Below are positions 42,542 to 51,399 of a stretch of 64,000 nt of DNA, piece by piece (the first letter of the stretch is position 1; each line of letters opens with the position of its first letter). The translations under genes were made by a program, and so were the position numbers. A model generated the notes under the pieces. It saw only the letters and a program-made list of their open reading frames with translations. It searched no databases and was not told where the DNA came from. This stretch comes from Noviluteimonas sp052115395 (GTDB taxonomy: Bacteria > Pseudomonadota > Gammaproteobacteria > Xanthomonadales > Xanthomonadaceae): the NCBI GenBank assembly GCA_052115395.1, contig JBFRGO010000004.1. The stretch is one strand, 5' to 3'.

Positions 42542-42720
42542 GGACGTGGCTCCTTCCTGGGATGGCGCGACGCTAGCAGGCAGGCGTGAGCGCCGCGTCG
42601 AACACCCGCTTGCACATCCCTGAATCGTCCCATCGCCCACCGTCGAGCTTGTGGGCCTCCATTGATCCGCCGCTCACCAAGCGCCGCGCACCCTCGGGAT
42701 TCCCCAGCAGGAGCTACACC

Positions 42721-43206
42721 ATGACACGCAAGACACTTCAACTGTGCCTCGCCGCCGGACTCGCGAGTGTCGCCTTCGGCGCCTTCGCGAATCACGAAGG
42801 CGGGGACATGTTCAAGATGATGGACACCAACAACGACGGCCAGGTCAGCGCTGCCGAGCACGATGCCGCCGTCACCAAGATGTTCGGCGACATGGACACG
42901 AACAAGGACGGCTTCGTGACCGCCGCCGAGATGGACGCCAAACACGCTGCGATGGAATCGCACGAGCACGGCGAGAAGCACGGCATGGAAATGAAGTCCT
43001 CCGACAAGATCGCCAAGATGGATACCGATGGCGACGGCAAGTTGTCGGCGGCCGAACACAGCGCCGGTGCCAAGGAAATGTTCGGCAAGATGGACGCCGA
43101 CGGCAACGGCATGCTCTCGCGGACCGAAATGGATTCGGGCCACGACAAGATGATGAGCAAGGACAAGGCCAAGGACGACTGGAGCAAGAAGGACAAGGGC
43201 ACCTGA
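42721..43206 (+). CDS. Exported EF-hand calcium-binding protein (161 aa)
   Basis: Signal peptide MTRKTLQLCLAAGLASVAFGAFA. Four EF-hand loops: DTNNDGQVSAAEHD, DTNKDGFVTAAEMD, DTDGDGKLSAAEHS and DADGNGMLSRTEMD, each a DxDxDG-type 12-residue loop with the closing Glu. His- and Met-rich linker (HGEKHGMEM) between hands 2 and 3. Predicted periplasmic calcium binder or sensor. ATG 42721 has CAGGAG upstream. It is followed after 101 bases by the hybrid kinase. Confidence 0.92.
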   Translation: MTRKTLQLCLAAGLASVAFGAFANHEGGDMFKMMDTNNDGQVSAAEHDAAVTKMFGDMDTNKDGFVTAAEMDAKHAAMESHEHGEKHGMEMKSSDKIAKMDTDGDGKLSAAEHSAGAKEMFGKMDADGNGMLSRTEMDSGHDKMMSKDKAKDDWSKKDKGT

Positions 43207-43307
43207 GGACAACGGTGGCTGAAGCCTGGCGCGTCGCCGCATCGCCCCCGGTCTCCCGGGGCGGTGCGGCGGCTGTGTGAAGACGAATTAACAGGCAAGA
43301 TGGTCCA

Positions 43308-45317
43308 ATGAATCATCGCGCGCAGCCCCGCGGGAGCCGCGATGCAGCAGCCGGCCCGGCCGGACAGGGGACACCGTCATTGGATACGCGCAACAAGTTG
43401 CCTGGATCGCTTCCGGCTTCGTCGAAGCATTGGGAAGACGATGACAGCATCTATCGCCGCCTCGTCGGCGAAGTACCGGACTACGCGATTTTCATGCTCG
43501 ATCCCGACGGCATCGTCCGGACGTGGAACGCGGGCGCGCAACGCATCAAGGGATACACCGCCGAGGAGATCATCGGCCGTCATTTCTCGACGTTCTACCC
43601 GCAGGAGCGCATCGACGCGAAGTGGCCCGATCACGAGCTGCTGGTCGCGAGCGAAACCGGCCGCTTCGAAGACGAAGGCTGGCGCGTGCGCAAGGACGGC
43701 TCGCAGTTCTGGGCGAACGTGATCATTACGCGGCTGCTCGACGACGACGGCCGCCTGATCGGCTATTCGAAGATCACGCGCGACCTCAGCGCCCGCCGCC
43801 GCCACGAAGAAATGCTCCGCCTCAGCGAAGAGCGCTTCCGCCTGTTGGTCGAAGGCGTCGTGGACTATGCGATCTTCATGCTCGATCCCGAGGGCCATGT
43901 CGCCAGCTGGAATGCCGGCGCGGAAATGACCAAGGGCTACCAGGCGGCGGACATCATCGGCAGGCACTTCTCCGTGTTCTATCCGCCGGAAGTGGCCGCC
44001 GCCGGCTGGCCCGCGCGCGAACTCGAAATCGCGCTCGAGGACGGCCGCTGCGAAGACGAAGGCTGGCGCGTGCGCAAGGACGGCTCGCGCTTCTGGGCGA
44101 GCGTGGTCATCACATCGCTGCACGACGAAGCGGGCACGCACATCGGTTTCGCCAAGGTCACGCGCGACCTCACCGACCGGCGCCGCGTCCGCGCGCTGGA
44201 GGACGAAGGCAAGCGCGTCACCACGTTCCTGGCGATGCTCGGCCACGAGTTGCGCAATCCGCTCGCGCCGATCACCAATGCGATTTCCATCATGCAGCTC
44301 GAACCGATGGAAACCGATCGCCTGCGCATGTGCCGCGACGTGATCTCGCGCCAGTTGGTCCAGATCACGCGCCTGGTGGACGACCTGCTCGACGTCGGCC
44401 GCATCACCTCCGGCAAGATCCACCTGGAGATGAAGCCCGTCGAGATCGGCGCGGCGCTCGCCGGCGCGATCGAATCCTGCGAATCCGAAGCACGCAGCCG
44501 CGCGCACACCGTCACCCTGGAAACGCCGGAAGGACCGACGTGGGTTTCGGGCGATCCGGCACGCCTGCAACAAGTCGTCGGCAACCTGCTCAACAACGCG
44601 ATCAAGTTCACCGACCGTGGCGGGCAGATCAAGGTCGTGCTGCGCCGCAATCGCGCGTTCGCGGAAATCGCGGTGATCGACAACGGCTCGGGCATCGCGC
44701 CGTGGCGACTGCAGGACATCTTCAACCTGTTCGTGCAGGGCGAACAGGACCCGTCGCATTCGCAGGGCGGGCTCGGCCTCGGGCTGAGCCTGGTGCAGCA
44801 GATCGTCGCGTTGCATGGCGGCGATGTCGCGGCGTACAGCGCGGGCATCGGCAGGGGGTCGGAGTTCGTCGTGCGCATTCCGATCGTCGAAGCGCCGGCG
44901 GCGACGCGTGAAGCCGAACAGGACATTCCGACCTCACACACCCGCAACGTGCTCGTCGTCGACGACAATCGCGATGCGGCCGACACCATGGCCGCGTTGC
45001 TCGATCGCCTCGGTTACCGCGCACGCACGGCCTACGACGGCGCGAGCGCGCTGGCGGAAGTTCGCGCCGCACGGCCGGACTATGCGTTCCTCGACATCGG
45101 CTTGCCGGACATGGACGGGCGCGCGCTGGCCAAAGCGATCCGCGACGAATTCGGCGACAGGATCGGCCTGATCGCACTGACCGGCTACGGCCAGGAACAG
45201 GATCGCGATTCCACGCTCGCCGCGGGTTTCCGCGACCACCTCACCAAGCCGCTGACCGTCGAGGGCCTGTCCGCCGCGCTCGGCCGACTCGAGGATGCGC
45301 GGGCAGCGCGCGGGTGA
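43308..45317 (+). CDS. Hybrid sensor histidine kinase, PAS-PAS-HisKA-HATPase-REC (669 aa)
   Basis: No membrane span; soluble. Two PAS domains (about 45-160 and 170-285), each with DYAIFMLDP and WNAGA; HisKA box FLAMLGHELRNPLAP with the phospho-His near 312; N box NLLNNAIKF; G boxes DNGSGIAP and GGLGLGLSL; then a receiver with LVVDDNRDAADT and LDIGLPDMDG (Asp phosphorylation site). Likely senses a cytosolic signal such as redox or light and relays internally. Follows the EF-hand gene. The partner output gene is not in the window. Confidence 0.96.
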   Translation: MNHRAQPRGSRDAAAGPAGQGTPSLDTRNKLPGSLPASSKHWEDDDSIYRRLVGEVPDYAIFMLDPDGIVRTWNAGAQRIKGYTAEEIIGRHFSTFYPQERIDAKWPDHELLVASETGRFEDEGWRVRKDGSQFWANVIITRLLDDDGRLIGYSKITRDLSARRRHEEMLRLSEERFRLLVEGVVDYAIFMLDPEGHVASWNAGAEMTKGYQAADIIGRHFSVFYPPEVAAAGWPARELEIALEDGRCEDEGWRVRKDGSRFWASVVITSLHDEAGTHIGFAKVTRDLTDRRRVRALEDEGKRVTTFLAMLGHELRNPLAPITNAISIMQLEPMETDRLRMCRDVISRQLVQITRLVDDLLDVGRITSGKIHLEMKPVEIGAALAGAIESCESEARSRAHTVTLETPEGPTWVSGDPARLQQVVGNLLNNAIKFTDRGGQIKVVLRRNRAFAEIAVIDNGSGIAPWRLQDIFNLFVQGEQDPSHSQGGLGLGLSLVQQIVALHGGDVAAYSAGIGRGSEFVVRIPIVEAPAATREAEQDIPTSHTRNVLVVDDNRDAADTMAALLDRLGYRARTAYDGASALAEVRAARPDYAFLDIGLPDMDGRALAKAIRDEFGDRIGLIALTGYGQEQDRDSTLAAGFRDHLTKPLTVEGLSAALGRLEDARAARG

Positions 45318-45326
45318 TTGCCCGTC

Positions 45327-45878
45327 TTACTTGAACTCGCGGCGGATCCACGTGTCGATCAGGCGCTTGTCGTACCGCAGCGTATCGCTGGTCGGGAAGG
45401 GCGGCTGCGTTTGCAGGTAAGCGAGGTCGGAAATCTTGCGTTGCCCTTCGGCGATCACCTTCCCGTTGGCATCCTTGTGTGAGAACTGCAGCGTCATCCG
45501 CGGCGGATACACATCCCGCAACACGCGCACGTCGTCGGTCTGGCTGTGCAGCCATTCGTATTGGCCCGCGCGCTGGATGTCGAGGATCTCGACATCCACG
45601 CGTTCGCCCGGGGGCACGGCCTTCACGAGTTTTTCCTGCATGTAATCGGCGAGTTCGACCACCCAGTCGCCCTCGGCGGACAGGCGCCGGTTCTGGCTGT
45701 AGCGCAGCTCGGCGAACTGGGCAGGATCGCCCCACCGCACGGACACGGGGCTGCCTTCGCCGACCGCGTGCGGACGCGCCTGGTCGGTGACGGTGCGGGG
45801 GCCCGACGTGGCGCAGGCGGTCAGCGCGAGGGCCGACATCGCCAGGGACAGGCCGAGCAGGGCAGGGCGGAACTTCAT
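45327..45878 (-). CDS. DUF3016 lipoprotein (183 aa)
   Basis: Signal MKFRPALLGLSLAMSALALTAC with lipobox ALTAC, then a DUF3016 body: SVRWGDPAQFAELRYS, WVVELADYMQEKLVKAVPPGERVDVEILDIQRAG and the C-terminal YDKRLIDTWIRREF. Family members are periplasmic lipoproteins of unknown role in xanthomonads. Converges on the kinase gene. Confidence 0.9.
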   Translation of the reverse strand: MKFRPALLGLSLAMSALALTACATSGPRTVTDQARPHAVGEGSPVSVRWGDPAQFAELRYSQNRRLSAEGDWVVELADYMQEKLVKAVPPGERVDVEILDIQRAGQYEWLHSQTDDVRVLRDVYPPRMTLQFSHKDANGKVIAEGQRKISDLAYLQTQPPFPTSDTLRYDKRLIDTWIRREFK

Positions 45879-46014
45879 GGCGGCGCTCGATATTCCGGGG
45901 GTTCGACTGTGAGTGTGCGACCGCGGGGGCACGGGTTCAATGCGATCTTGACGGCCGCTTAATGCGCGGCGCCGCAGCCTCCGGCCGCGATCTCCCCAAA
46001 CGCCGGAGCACCCC

Positions 46015-46497
46015 ATGCGCCGCACTTTCCTGGTCGGATGCCTGTTCGTCGGTGCCCTGTGCGCCGCCCCTGGTTTCGCGCAAACCTACGCGCCGATTCC
46101 AAATACCGCGCCCGATGCCACGCCGCGCACCAGCAATCCGGTGCCCTCGTCCACGCGCCTGCCGCAGAACGCCGACCAGCGCATGGCCGCGATGGATTCC
46201 AACGGCGATGGCGTCATCAGCGAAGACGAATACGAAGACGCCATGACGCGCGTGTTCCGCGACCTGGACGCCGACCACAACAATCGCGTCAGCGCCGACG
46301 AGTTGGGCAGCGCGAGTGCCCAGCAGCAGGACGGCATGTTGTCGCCCGCCGATCGCATCCGCCGCATCGATCTCAACACCGACGGCGAGCTCACCGAAGA
46401 AGAGCTCAAGCGCGGCGCGCAGCAGGTGTTCGAAATCCTCGATACGAGCAAGGACGGCACGCTCGACATCGGCGAACTCCGCTCGGGCGGCGGTTGA
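46015..46497 (+). CDS. Exported EF-hand protein (160 aa)
   Basis: Signal peptide MRRTFLVGCLFVGALCAAPGFA, then a Pro/Thr-rich stretch and four EF-hand-like loops: DSNGDGVISEDEYE, DADHNNRVSADELG, DLNTDGELTEEELK, DTSKDGTLDIGELR. The second lacks the central Gly. Paralogous in design to the 42721 protein but without the His-rich linker. Predicted periplasmic calcium binder. Starts 136 bases from the divergent DUF3016 gene. Confidence 0.9.
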   Translation: MRRTFLVGCLFVGALCAAPGFAQTYAPIPNTAPDATPRTSNPVPSSTRLPQNADQRMAAMDSNGDGVISEDEYEDAMTRVFRDLDADHNNRVSADELGSASAQQQDGMLSPADRIRRIDLNTDGELTEEELKRGAQQVFEILDTSKDGTLDIGELRSGGG

Positions 46498-46500
46498 TCG

Positions 46501-47199
46501 TCAGTGGCGTCGCCTGGCGTACCAGAGCGCCAGGTGATCGCGTGAGCGCAGGATGCGTCGCCCGCGCAGCGCGAAGCGCAGCATCAGGCGCAGGTGGTCG
46601 ATCACGCCGAAGGTACGCAGCTTCCGATCGGAGGTGCGCACCGTTTCGCGCAGGATGCGCACGCGGCCCACGGTGGCCAGTGCGCGGCTGAAGGCCACGT
46701 CTTCGCCCGCGAAGTAGTTCGTGTCGAACCCGCCGGTGGCTTCGAAGGCCTCGCGCGTGCAGAACACGAAGCACCCTGGCGTGACGCGCATCCAGCGGAA
46801 CACGTGCATCACCGTCGCCGTGAACATGCGGACCGGCCATCGCACGCGACCGTCGAGCACGACAGCGCAACCACCGCCCACCGCGCCTTCGTCGAGTGCA
46901 GCGATCGCCGCGCGCAGCACGCGCGCATCGATCAGCGTGTCCGCGTCGACGAAACACAAGCGCGTGCCTGCCGCAGCGGCGGCGCCTGCATTGCGCGTCG
47001 CCGCGATATGGCGGAATGCGACGGAAACGACCTGCGCACCATGCGCGCGCGAGACCTGCGCCGTGCCATCGGTCGAATCGTCGTCGACCACCACGAGCTC
47101 ATGCGCAAGGCCGCAATCGTGCGCGGCGGCGCGGATCGCATCGACCGTCGCGCCGATCAGGGGCGCTTCGTCGTGCGCGGGAAGGATGAAAGACCACAT
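46501..47199 (-). CDS. GT2-family glycosyltransferase (232 aa)
   Basis: Compact GT2: WSFILPAHDEAPLIGATVDAI, ELVVVDDDSTDGTAQVSRA, RLCFVDADTLIDARV (DXD), then GFDTNYFAGEDVAFSRALA. Length and the ending RSRDHLALWYARRRH suggest a soluble enzyme near the membrane. Resembles transferases of carotenoid or hopanoid-type small-molecule glycosylation as well as polysaccharide ones, so the acceptor is open. Start ATG 47199 is at the GT2 strand. Converges on the EF-hand gene. Confidence 0.88.
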   Translation of the reverse strand: MWSFILPAHDEAPLIGATVDAIRAAAHDCGLAHELVVVDDDSTDGTAQVSRAHGAQVVSVAFRHIAATRNAGAAAAAGTRLCFVDADTLIDARVLRAAIAALDEGAVGGGCAVVLDGRVRWPVRMFTATVMHVFRWMRVTPGCFVFCTREAFEATGGFDTNYFAGEDVAFSRALATVGRVRILRETVRTSDRKLRTFGVIDHLRLMLRFALRGRRILRSRDHLALWYARRRH

Positions 47200-47328
47200 C
47201 GCGCCATTCTTCACGCCACGTGCAACAACCGCAACGCCGCGTGATCCCATCGGGCGCATTTCATCCGCGATTCGCACCGCCGTGCCGAGACTGGCGGCCG
47301 TTTGAACATATCCCCCATGGAGCAATCG

Positions 47329-47751
47329 ATGAAGCGCAAGACCCTGACCCTGTTGATCCTCGCCTCTGCCAGCGGCTTCGCCTTCGCGCAGCAGGCGACT
47401 CTGACCGAACCCCAGGTCCGCGCCAAGCTCGAAGCGGAGGGCTACACCAAGGTCAATGACGTGAAGTTCGTCGATGGCGTGTGGAAGGCCGATGCCAAGA
47501 GCGCCGACGGCAACCACGTGGACGTGCGCCTGGATGCCAAGACCGGTGCGGTGTATCCCGACGAGCAGGTCGCCAACCTCAACGAGGCCTCGGTGAAGGC
47601 GAAGCTGGCGGCCGCCGGTTACACCGATGTCCACGACGTCGACTTCGAGGATGGCGTCTGGAATGCCGAGGCCGACGACCAGGCCGGCAAGGACGTCGAG
47701 CTCAAGATCGACGCCAAGACCGGCGCCGTGATCGGCAAGGAAAAGGACTAA
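47329..47751 (+). CDS. Exported PepSY-domain protein (140 aa)
   Basis: Signal peptide MKRKTLTLLILASASGFAFA, then two PepSY repeats, one about KLEAEGYTKVNDVKFVDGVWKADAKSADGN and one about KLAAAGYTDVHDVDFEDGVWNAEADDQAGK. Each ends VDVRLDAKTGAV or VELKIDAKTGAV. PepSY domains often inhibit periplasmic proteases. Start ATG 47329 has GGAG seven bases upstream; an in-frame ATG four codons earlier is possible. Confidence 0.9.
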   Translation: MKRKTLTLLILASASGFAFAQQATLTEPQVRAKLEAEGYTKVNDVKFVDGVWKADAKSADGNHVDVRLDAKTGAVYPDEQVANLNEASVKAKLAAAGYTDVHDVDFEDGVWNAEADDQAGKDVELKIDAKTGAVIGKEKD

Positions 47752-47810
47752 GTCCGACGTCGCCCCCGGCGCCGCGCTAGACTCGGCCCCGGGGGCGCCT
47801 CGGGGGCAAC

Positions 47811-48917
47811 ATGCACGGGCCGGGAGACATCGTCGAATTGGCCGACCAGCCTGCGGGCGCACGGGAAACCGTCGCGCCCGTTTGGCATGCGCGCCTGACG
47901 GGCCTGCTGGCGGAGGTCTCGCGCGAAGCCCTGCAGGGCGAGGACCTGGAAGCCGTGCTGCGGCGCATCGTGGACTGCCTGGTGCGCAACCTCCCCGTGG
48001 CCATCGCCAGCATCATCCTGCTCGACGACGACGGCGCGCACTTCGTGCAGGAAGTCTGGGCGGGCGACCTGGACTTGTATCCGGCCGAGCTCGCGCATGG
48101 TTGGCCGGTGAGCGTCGGCGCCGCGGGCCGCTGCGCGCGCACGGGCGAAGCGCAGTTGATCACCGATGTGGAAAGCGATCCGGATTACGTGCCCGGCAAC
48201 ACGAAGGTGCGCTCCGAATACCTGGTGCCCATCCGCCATCGCACGCGCCTGCACGGCGTGCTCAACATCGAAAGCACGCAGCCGGATTTCTTCTATCCCG
48301 AAGCGCGCGAAGTGTTCGACGCCATCGCCGACCAGATCGCCGGCGCGATCCACCTTGCGCGCGTGGTCGCCGAACTGGAAGCGGCCAATCGCAAGCTGGA
48401 AACGCTGTCGATGATCGACGGCCTCACCGGCATCGCGAACCGTCGCTGCTTCGACCAGCGCCTCGCGGCCGAATGGGAATGGCAGTCGGTCGAACACCGC
48501 GAACTGGCGCTGGTGCTGGTCGACGCCGATTCCTTCAAGCCCTTGAACGACGCGCACGGACATCTGTACGGCGACGAATGCCTGCGCGAACTCGCGCGCC
48601 TGTGCACGCGCTTCGCCGATGGCATCGACGATCTCGTCGCGCGCTTCGGCGGCGAGGAACTGGTGTTGCTGCTGCCCGATCGCTCGCTCGAAGCGGCCGT
48701 GGCACTGGGCGAAGCGCTGCGTCGCGATGTCGAAGCGGCCGCCATGCGCCACGACAACTCGACGATCGCGCCGTACGTCACCGTGAGCGTGGGCGTCGCC
48801 GCGGTCACGCCGACGAAGGAGCGTTCGCCCGAACGCCTGATCGCGGCGGCCGATCGCGCGCTGTATGCGGCCAAGGCGCAGGGACGCAACCGCGTGGTGG
48901 CCGCCCAGGTCGATTGA
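47811..48917 (+). CDS. Diguanylate cyclase with GAF sensor domain (368 aa)
   Basis: GAF domain about 30-185 (LLDDDGAHFVQEVWAG ... VRSEYLVPIRHRTRLHGVLNIES), a helix linker, then GGDEF domain about 195-365: SMIDGLTGIANRR and the active-site GGEEL, with YVTVSVGVAAV and ALYAAKAQGRN. GGEEL is an active form. No inhibitory RxxD is obvious before the active site. Cytosolic producer of c-di-GMP, counterpart of the EAL (57427) and PilZ (35708) genes here. Confidence 0.96.
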   Translation: MHGPGDIVELADQPAGARETVAPVWHARLTGLLAEVSREALQGEDLEAVLRRIVDCLVRNLPVAIASIILLDDDGAHFVQEVWAGDLDLYPAELAHGWPVSVGAAGRCARTGEAQLITDVESDPDYVPGNTKVRSEYLVPIRHRTRLHGVLNIESTQPDFFYPEAREVFDAIADQIAGAIHLARVVAELEAANRKLETLSMIDGLTGIANRRCFDQRLAAEWEWQSVEHRELALVLVDADSFKPLNDAHGHLYGDECLRELARLCTRFADGIDDLVARFGGEELVLLLPDRSLEAAVALGEALRRDVEAAAMRHDNSTIAPYVTVSVGVAAVTPTKERSPERLIAAADRALYAAKAQGRNRVVAAQVD

Positions 48918-49023
48918 CCGCCCATTGCCCCGCATCCGGGACACTGATTCCGCCGATTGCCGACTTATCGCCGTCGCATATCCCCCGTAGCCTGAGCCTC
49001 CCCCACGACCCCCGGTGAGGCCC

Positions 49024-49125
49024 ATGCGACGTCGCAAGCGCAGTTTCTTCCACGCGGTGAACCGCGTCCTCCGCAGTCTGTTCGCACGCCCCATCGCCGC
49101 GCGCGAAACCGGCGAGCTCGGTTGA
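49024..49125 (+). CDS. Very small basic protein (33 aa)
   Basis: ATG 49024 with GTGAGG seven bases upstream; product MRRRKRSFFHAVNRVLRSLF then ARPIAARETGELG. The N-terminus is an amphipathic basic helix. Its stop lies in the gap before the ABC ATPase start. No family known; it might be a membrane-active or DNA-binding peptide, or a chance frame. Confidence 0.35.
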   Translation: MRRRKRSFFHAVNRVLRSLFARPIAARETGELG

Positions 49126-49190
49126 ACGACGCAGGCCTGGCGGCGCCCGGCTACGATGGACTCCCCCGCCATCGAGCCGAGGCGCCGCGC

Positions 49191-50132
49191 ATGGCACCTG
49201 CCGTACGAGAACCTGTCGTTGCGATCCGCAACGTCAGCAAGACCTACGCCTCGGGCTTCGAGGCGCTCAAGCACATCGACCTGGACATCCTGCGCGGCGA
49301 GATCTTCGCGTTGCTCGGCCCCAACGGCGCGGGCAAGACCACGCTGATCAGCATCATCTGCGGCATCGTGAACGCAAGCTCGGGCACGGTCGTCGCCGAC
49401 GGGCACGACATCGTGTCGGACTATCGCGGCGCGCGCAGCAAGATCGGCTTGGTGCCGCAGGAGTTGTCGACCGATACGTTCGAGACGGTGCTCTCGACGA
49501 TGCGATTCAGCCGCGGCCTGTTCGGCAAGCCGCCGGATGCCGCGCACCTGGAGCGCGTGCTGCGCGACCTCTCGCTGTGGGACAAGCGCAACGACAAGAT
49601 CATGACGCTCTCCGGCGGCATGAAGCGCCGCGTGCTGATCGCCAAAGCGCTCGCGCACGAACCGCAGATCCTGTTCCTCGACGAACCTACCGCGGGCGTC
49701 GACGTCGAGTTGCGCCACGACATGTGGCAGATGGTGCGCCGCCTGCGCGAGAACGGCACGACGATCATCCTCACCACGCATTACATCGAAGAAGCGGAAG
49801 AAATGGCCGATCGCATCGGCGTGATCCGCAAGGGCGAGCTGATCCTGGTCGAGGACAAGAAGACGCTGATGCGCAAGCTCGGGAGCAAGCAGCTGGCCAT
49901 TTCGCTGCAGACGCCGCTCTCGCAGGTGCCGGCGGAATTGGCCGACCTTCCACTCTCCCTGTCGGAGGACGGGCAATCGCTGGTCTACACCTTCGATACC
50001 CAATCCGAAGAAACGGGCATCGCGCCCTTGTTGCGTCGATTGCACGAGCAGGGCATCGATTTCAAGGACCTGCACTCCAGCGAGAGTTCGCTGGAAGACA
50101 TCTTCGTCAGCCTGGTGAGGGCGCCGGCATGA
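49191..50132 (+). CDS. ABC transporter ATP-binding protein, ABC-2 type (313 aa)
   Basis: ATPase with Walker A LLGPNGAGKTT, Q-loop GLVPQELS, signature LSGGMKRRVLIAKAL, Walker B ILFLDEPTAGVD and switch TTHYIEEAE. The trailing domain (about 215-310) is normal for drug/exporter-type ABC-2 ATPases. Start ATG 49191 (MAPAVREPVVAIRNVSKTY) is preferred over an upstream TTG. It is coupled to the permease by an ATGA overlap. Confidence 0.95.
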   Translation: MAPAVREPVVAIRNVSKTYASGFEALKHIDLDILRGEIFALLGPNGAGKTTLISIICGIVNASSGTVVADGHDIVSDYRGARSKIGLVPQELSTDTFETVLSTMRFSRGLFGKPPDAAHLERVLRDLSLWDKRNDKIMTLSGGMKRRVLIAKALAHEPQILFLDEPTAGVDVELRHDMWQMVRRLRENGTTIILTTHYIEEAEEMADRIGVIRKGELILVEDKKTLMRKLGSKQLAISLQTPLSQVPAELADLPLSLSEDGQSLVYTFDTQSEETGIAPLLRRLHEQGIDFKDLHSSESSLEDIFVSLVRAPA

Positions 50133-50896
50133 GCATGAACACGCATGCGATCAAGGCGATCTACCGCTTCGAGATGGCACGTACCTTCCGCACGATGCTG
50201 GAAAGCATCCTGTCGCCCGTGTTGTCGACCTCGCTGTACTTCATCGTCTTCGGTGCGGCGATCGGCTCGCGCATGGGCGACCTGGGTGGCGTGAGCTACG
50301 GGGCCTTCATCATCCCGGGCCTGATCATGCTCTCGCTGCTCAACGAGAGTATTTCGAATGCGTCCTTCGGCATCTATCTGCCGAAATGGTCGGGGACGAT
50401 CTTCGAGCTGTTGTCCGCGCCGGTGTCGTATTTCGAAGCGGTGATCGGTTACGTGGGCGCGGCGGCGACCAAGTCGATGATGCTCGGCGTACTGATCCTG
50501 GTGACGGCGCGCGCGTTCGTGCCCTACCACATCGCGCATCCGTTCTGGATGCTGTGCTTCCTCGTGCTGACGGCGGTGACCTTCAGCCTGTTCGGTTTCA
50601 TCATCGGCATCTGGGCCGACAGCTTCCAGCGCCTGCAGGTGATTCCGCTGCTGATCGTGACGCCGCTGACCTTCCTCGGCGGTGCGTTCTATTCGATCGA
50701 CATGCTGCCCGAGCCATGGCGCACGTTCACGCTGTTCAATCCCGTGGTCTACCTGGTGAGCGGGATGCGGTGGAGCTTCTACGGGATCGCGGACGTCAAC
50801 GTGTGGTTGAGCGCGGGGGCGATCGTCGGGTTCTTGGTCGCGTGCCTGATCGGCGTCTGGTGGATCTTCAAGACGGGGTACAAGATCAAGGCGTAA
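50129..50896 (+). CDS. ABC-2 type permease (255 aa)
   Basis: Six membrane spans and the ABC-2 signature: TSLYFIVFGAAIGSRMG, GVSYGAFIIPGLIMLSLLNES, VIGYVGAAATKSMML and GGAFYSIDMLPEPWRTFTLFNPVVYLVSGMRW. Partner of the ATPase; together an exporter of a lipid-linked or drug-type substrate not identifiable here. Overlaps the ATPase stop by 4 bases. A hairpin cluster follows. Confidence 0.94.
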   Translation: MSMNTHAIKAIYRFEMARTFRTMLESILSPVLSTSLYFIVFGAAIGSRMGDLGGVSYGAFIIPGLIMLSLLNESISNASFGIYLPKWSGTIFELLSAPVSYFEAVIGYVGAAATKSMMLGVLILVTARAFVPYHIAHPFWMLCFLVLTAVTFSLFGFIIGIWADSFQRLQVIPLLIVTPLTFLGGAFYSIDMLPEPWRTFTLFNPVVYLVSGMRWSFYGIADVNVWLSAGAIVGFLVACLIGVWWIFKTGYKIKA

Positions 50897-51008
50897 TTCA
50901 TCCGCTGTGCGAATGAATTCCCAAAGTTTGCTTTGCAAACTTCGGGCCCCAACGCAGTGGATCCAATTTTCCCGCGGCTGTCGCCGCGCCCCCTTTTACT
51001 AAAAGGGG
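50895..51008. repeat. Cluster of three hairpins downstream of the permease
   Basis: Three inverted repeats in 114 bases: AATTCAT...ATGAATT (50895-50919, with inner CGC/GCG), AAGTTTGC-TTT-GCAAACTT (50924-50942, perfect 8 bp) and CCCCTTTT-ACT-AAAAGGGG (50990-51008, perfect 8 bp). They sit between convergent genes and may act as bidirectional transcription stops or 3'-end protection. T runs after the stems are weak. Confidence 0.7.
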
Positions 51009-51389
51009 CTATTCCGGTTTTGAGTTCCGCTCCAAGAGCCGATCGCCCCGCAGCAAGGCCGTCGTGAACCATCGCGCTTCGGCGACGTCCTTCCGGATGC
51101 GTTCGCGATAGACGTCCGCAGGCAGCGGATCGTCCGCTTCATGCCGCGTCACGTTGCAATGCCGGCACGCCGCGACGATGTTGCGGATCTCCGCGCCGCC
51201 ATCGCGGCGTGCGACCAGGTGTTCGGCGGTGCACTGGAAGTGGATGCAGTCTTCCAGGCGCAGGCCGTGTTGCTCGGCGAAGGCCCACGGGTTCTTCGAC
51301 CACATCGGGGCGTCGCAGTAATGGCAGCGGTGTCGCTGCCGGCGGGCGGCGACTTTGCGGAAGCGGCGGAGTTTGTGGTTGTTCGGCAT
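51009..51389 (-). CDS. HNH endonuclease-like protein (126 aa)
   Basis: HNH with zinc pairs: CHYCDAPMW, then CTAEHLVARRDGG, RNIVAACRHCN. Basic N-terminus KLRRFRKVAARRQRH. Full domain in a short protein; such proteins occur as chromosomal genes of unknown role and as homing or packaging nucleases. No phage gene is nearby. Its stop abuts the hairpin cluster. Confidence 0.85.
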   Translation of the reverse strand: MPNNHKLRRFRKVAARRQRHRCHYCDAPMWSKNPWAFAEQHGLRLEDCIHFQCTAEHLVARRDGGAEIRNIVAACRHCNVTRHEADDPLPADVYRERIRKDVAEARWFTTALLRGDRLLERNSKPE

Positions 51390-51399
51390 CGCGTTGCTT

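Noticed and set aside
51009..51389. Phage-derived HNH packaging or homing gene
   Set aside because: No terminase, intron or phage gene is near; kept as a chromosomal HNH protein.
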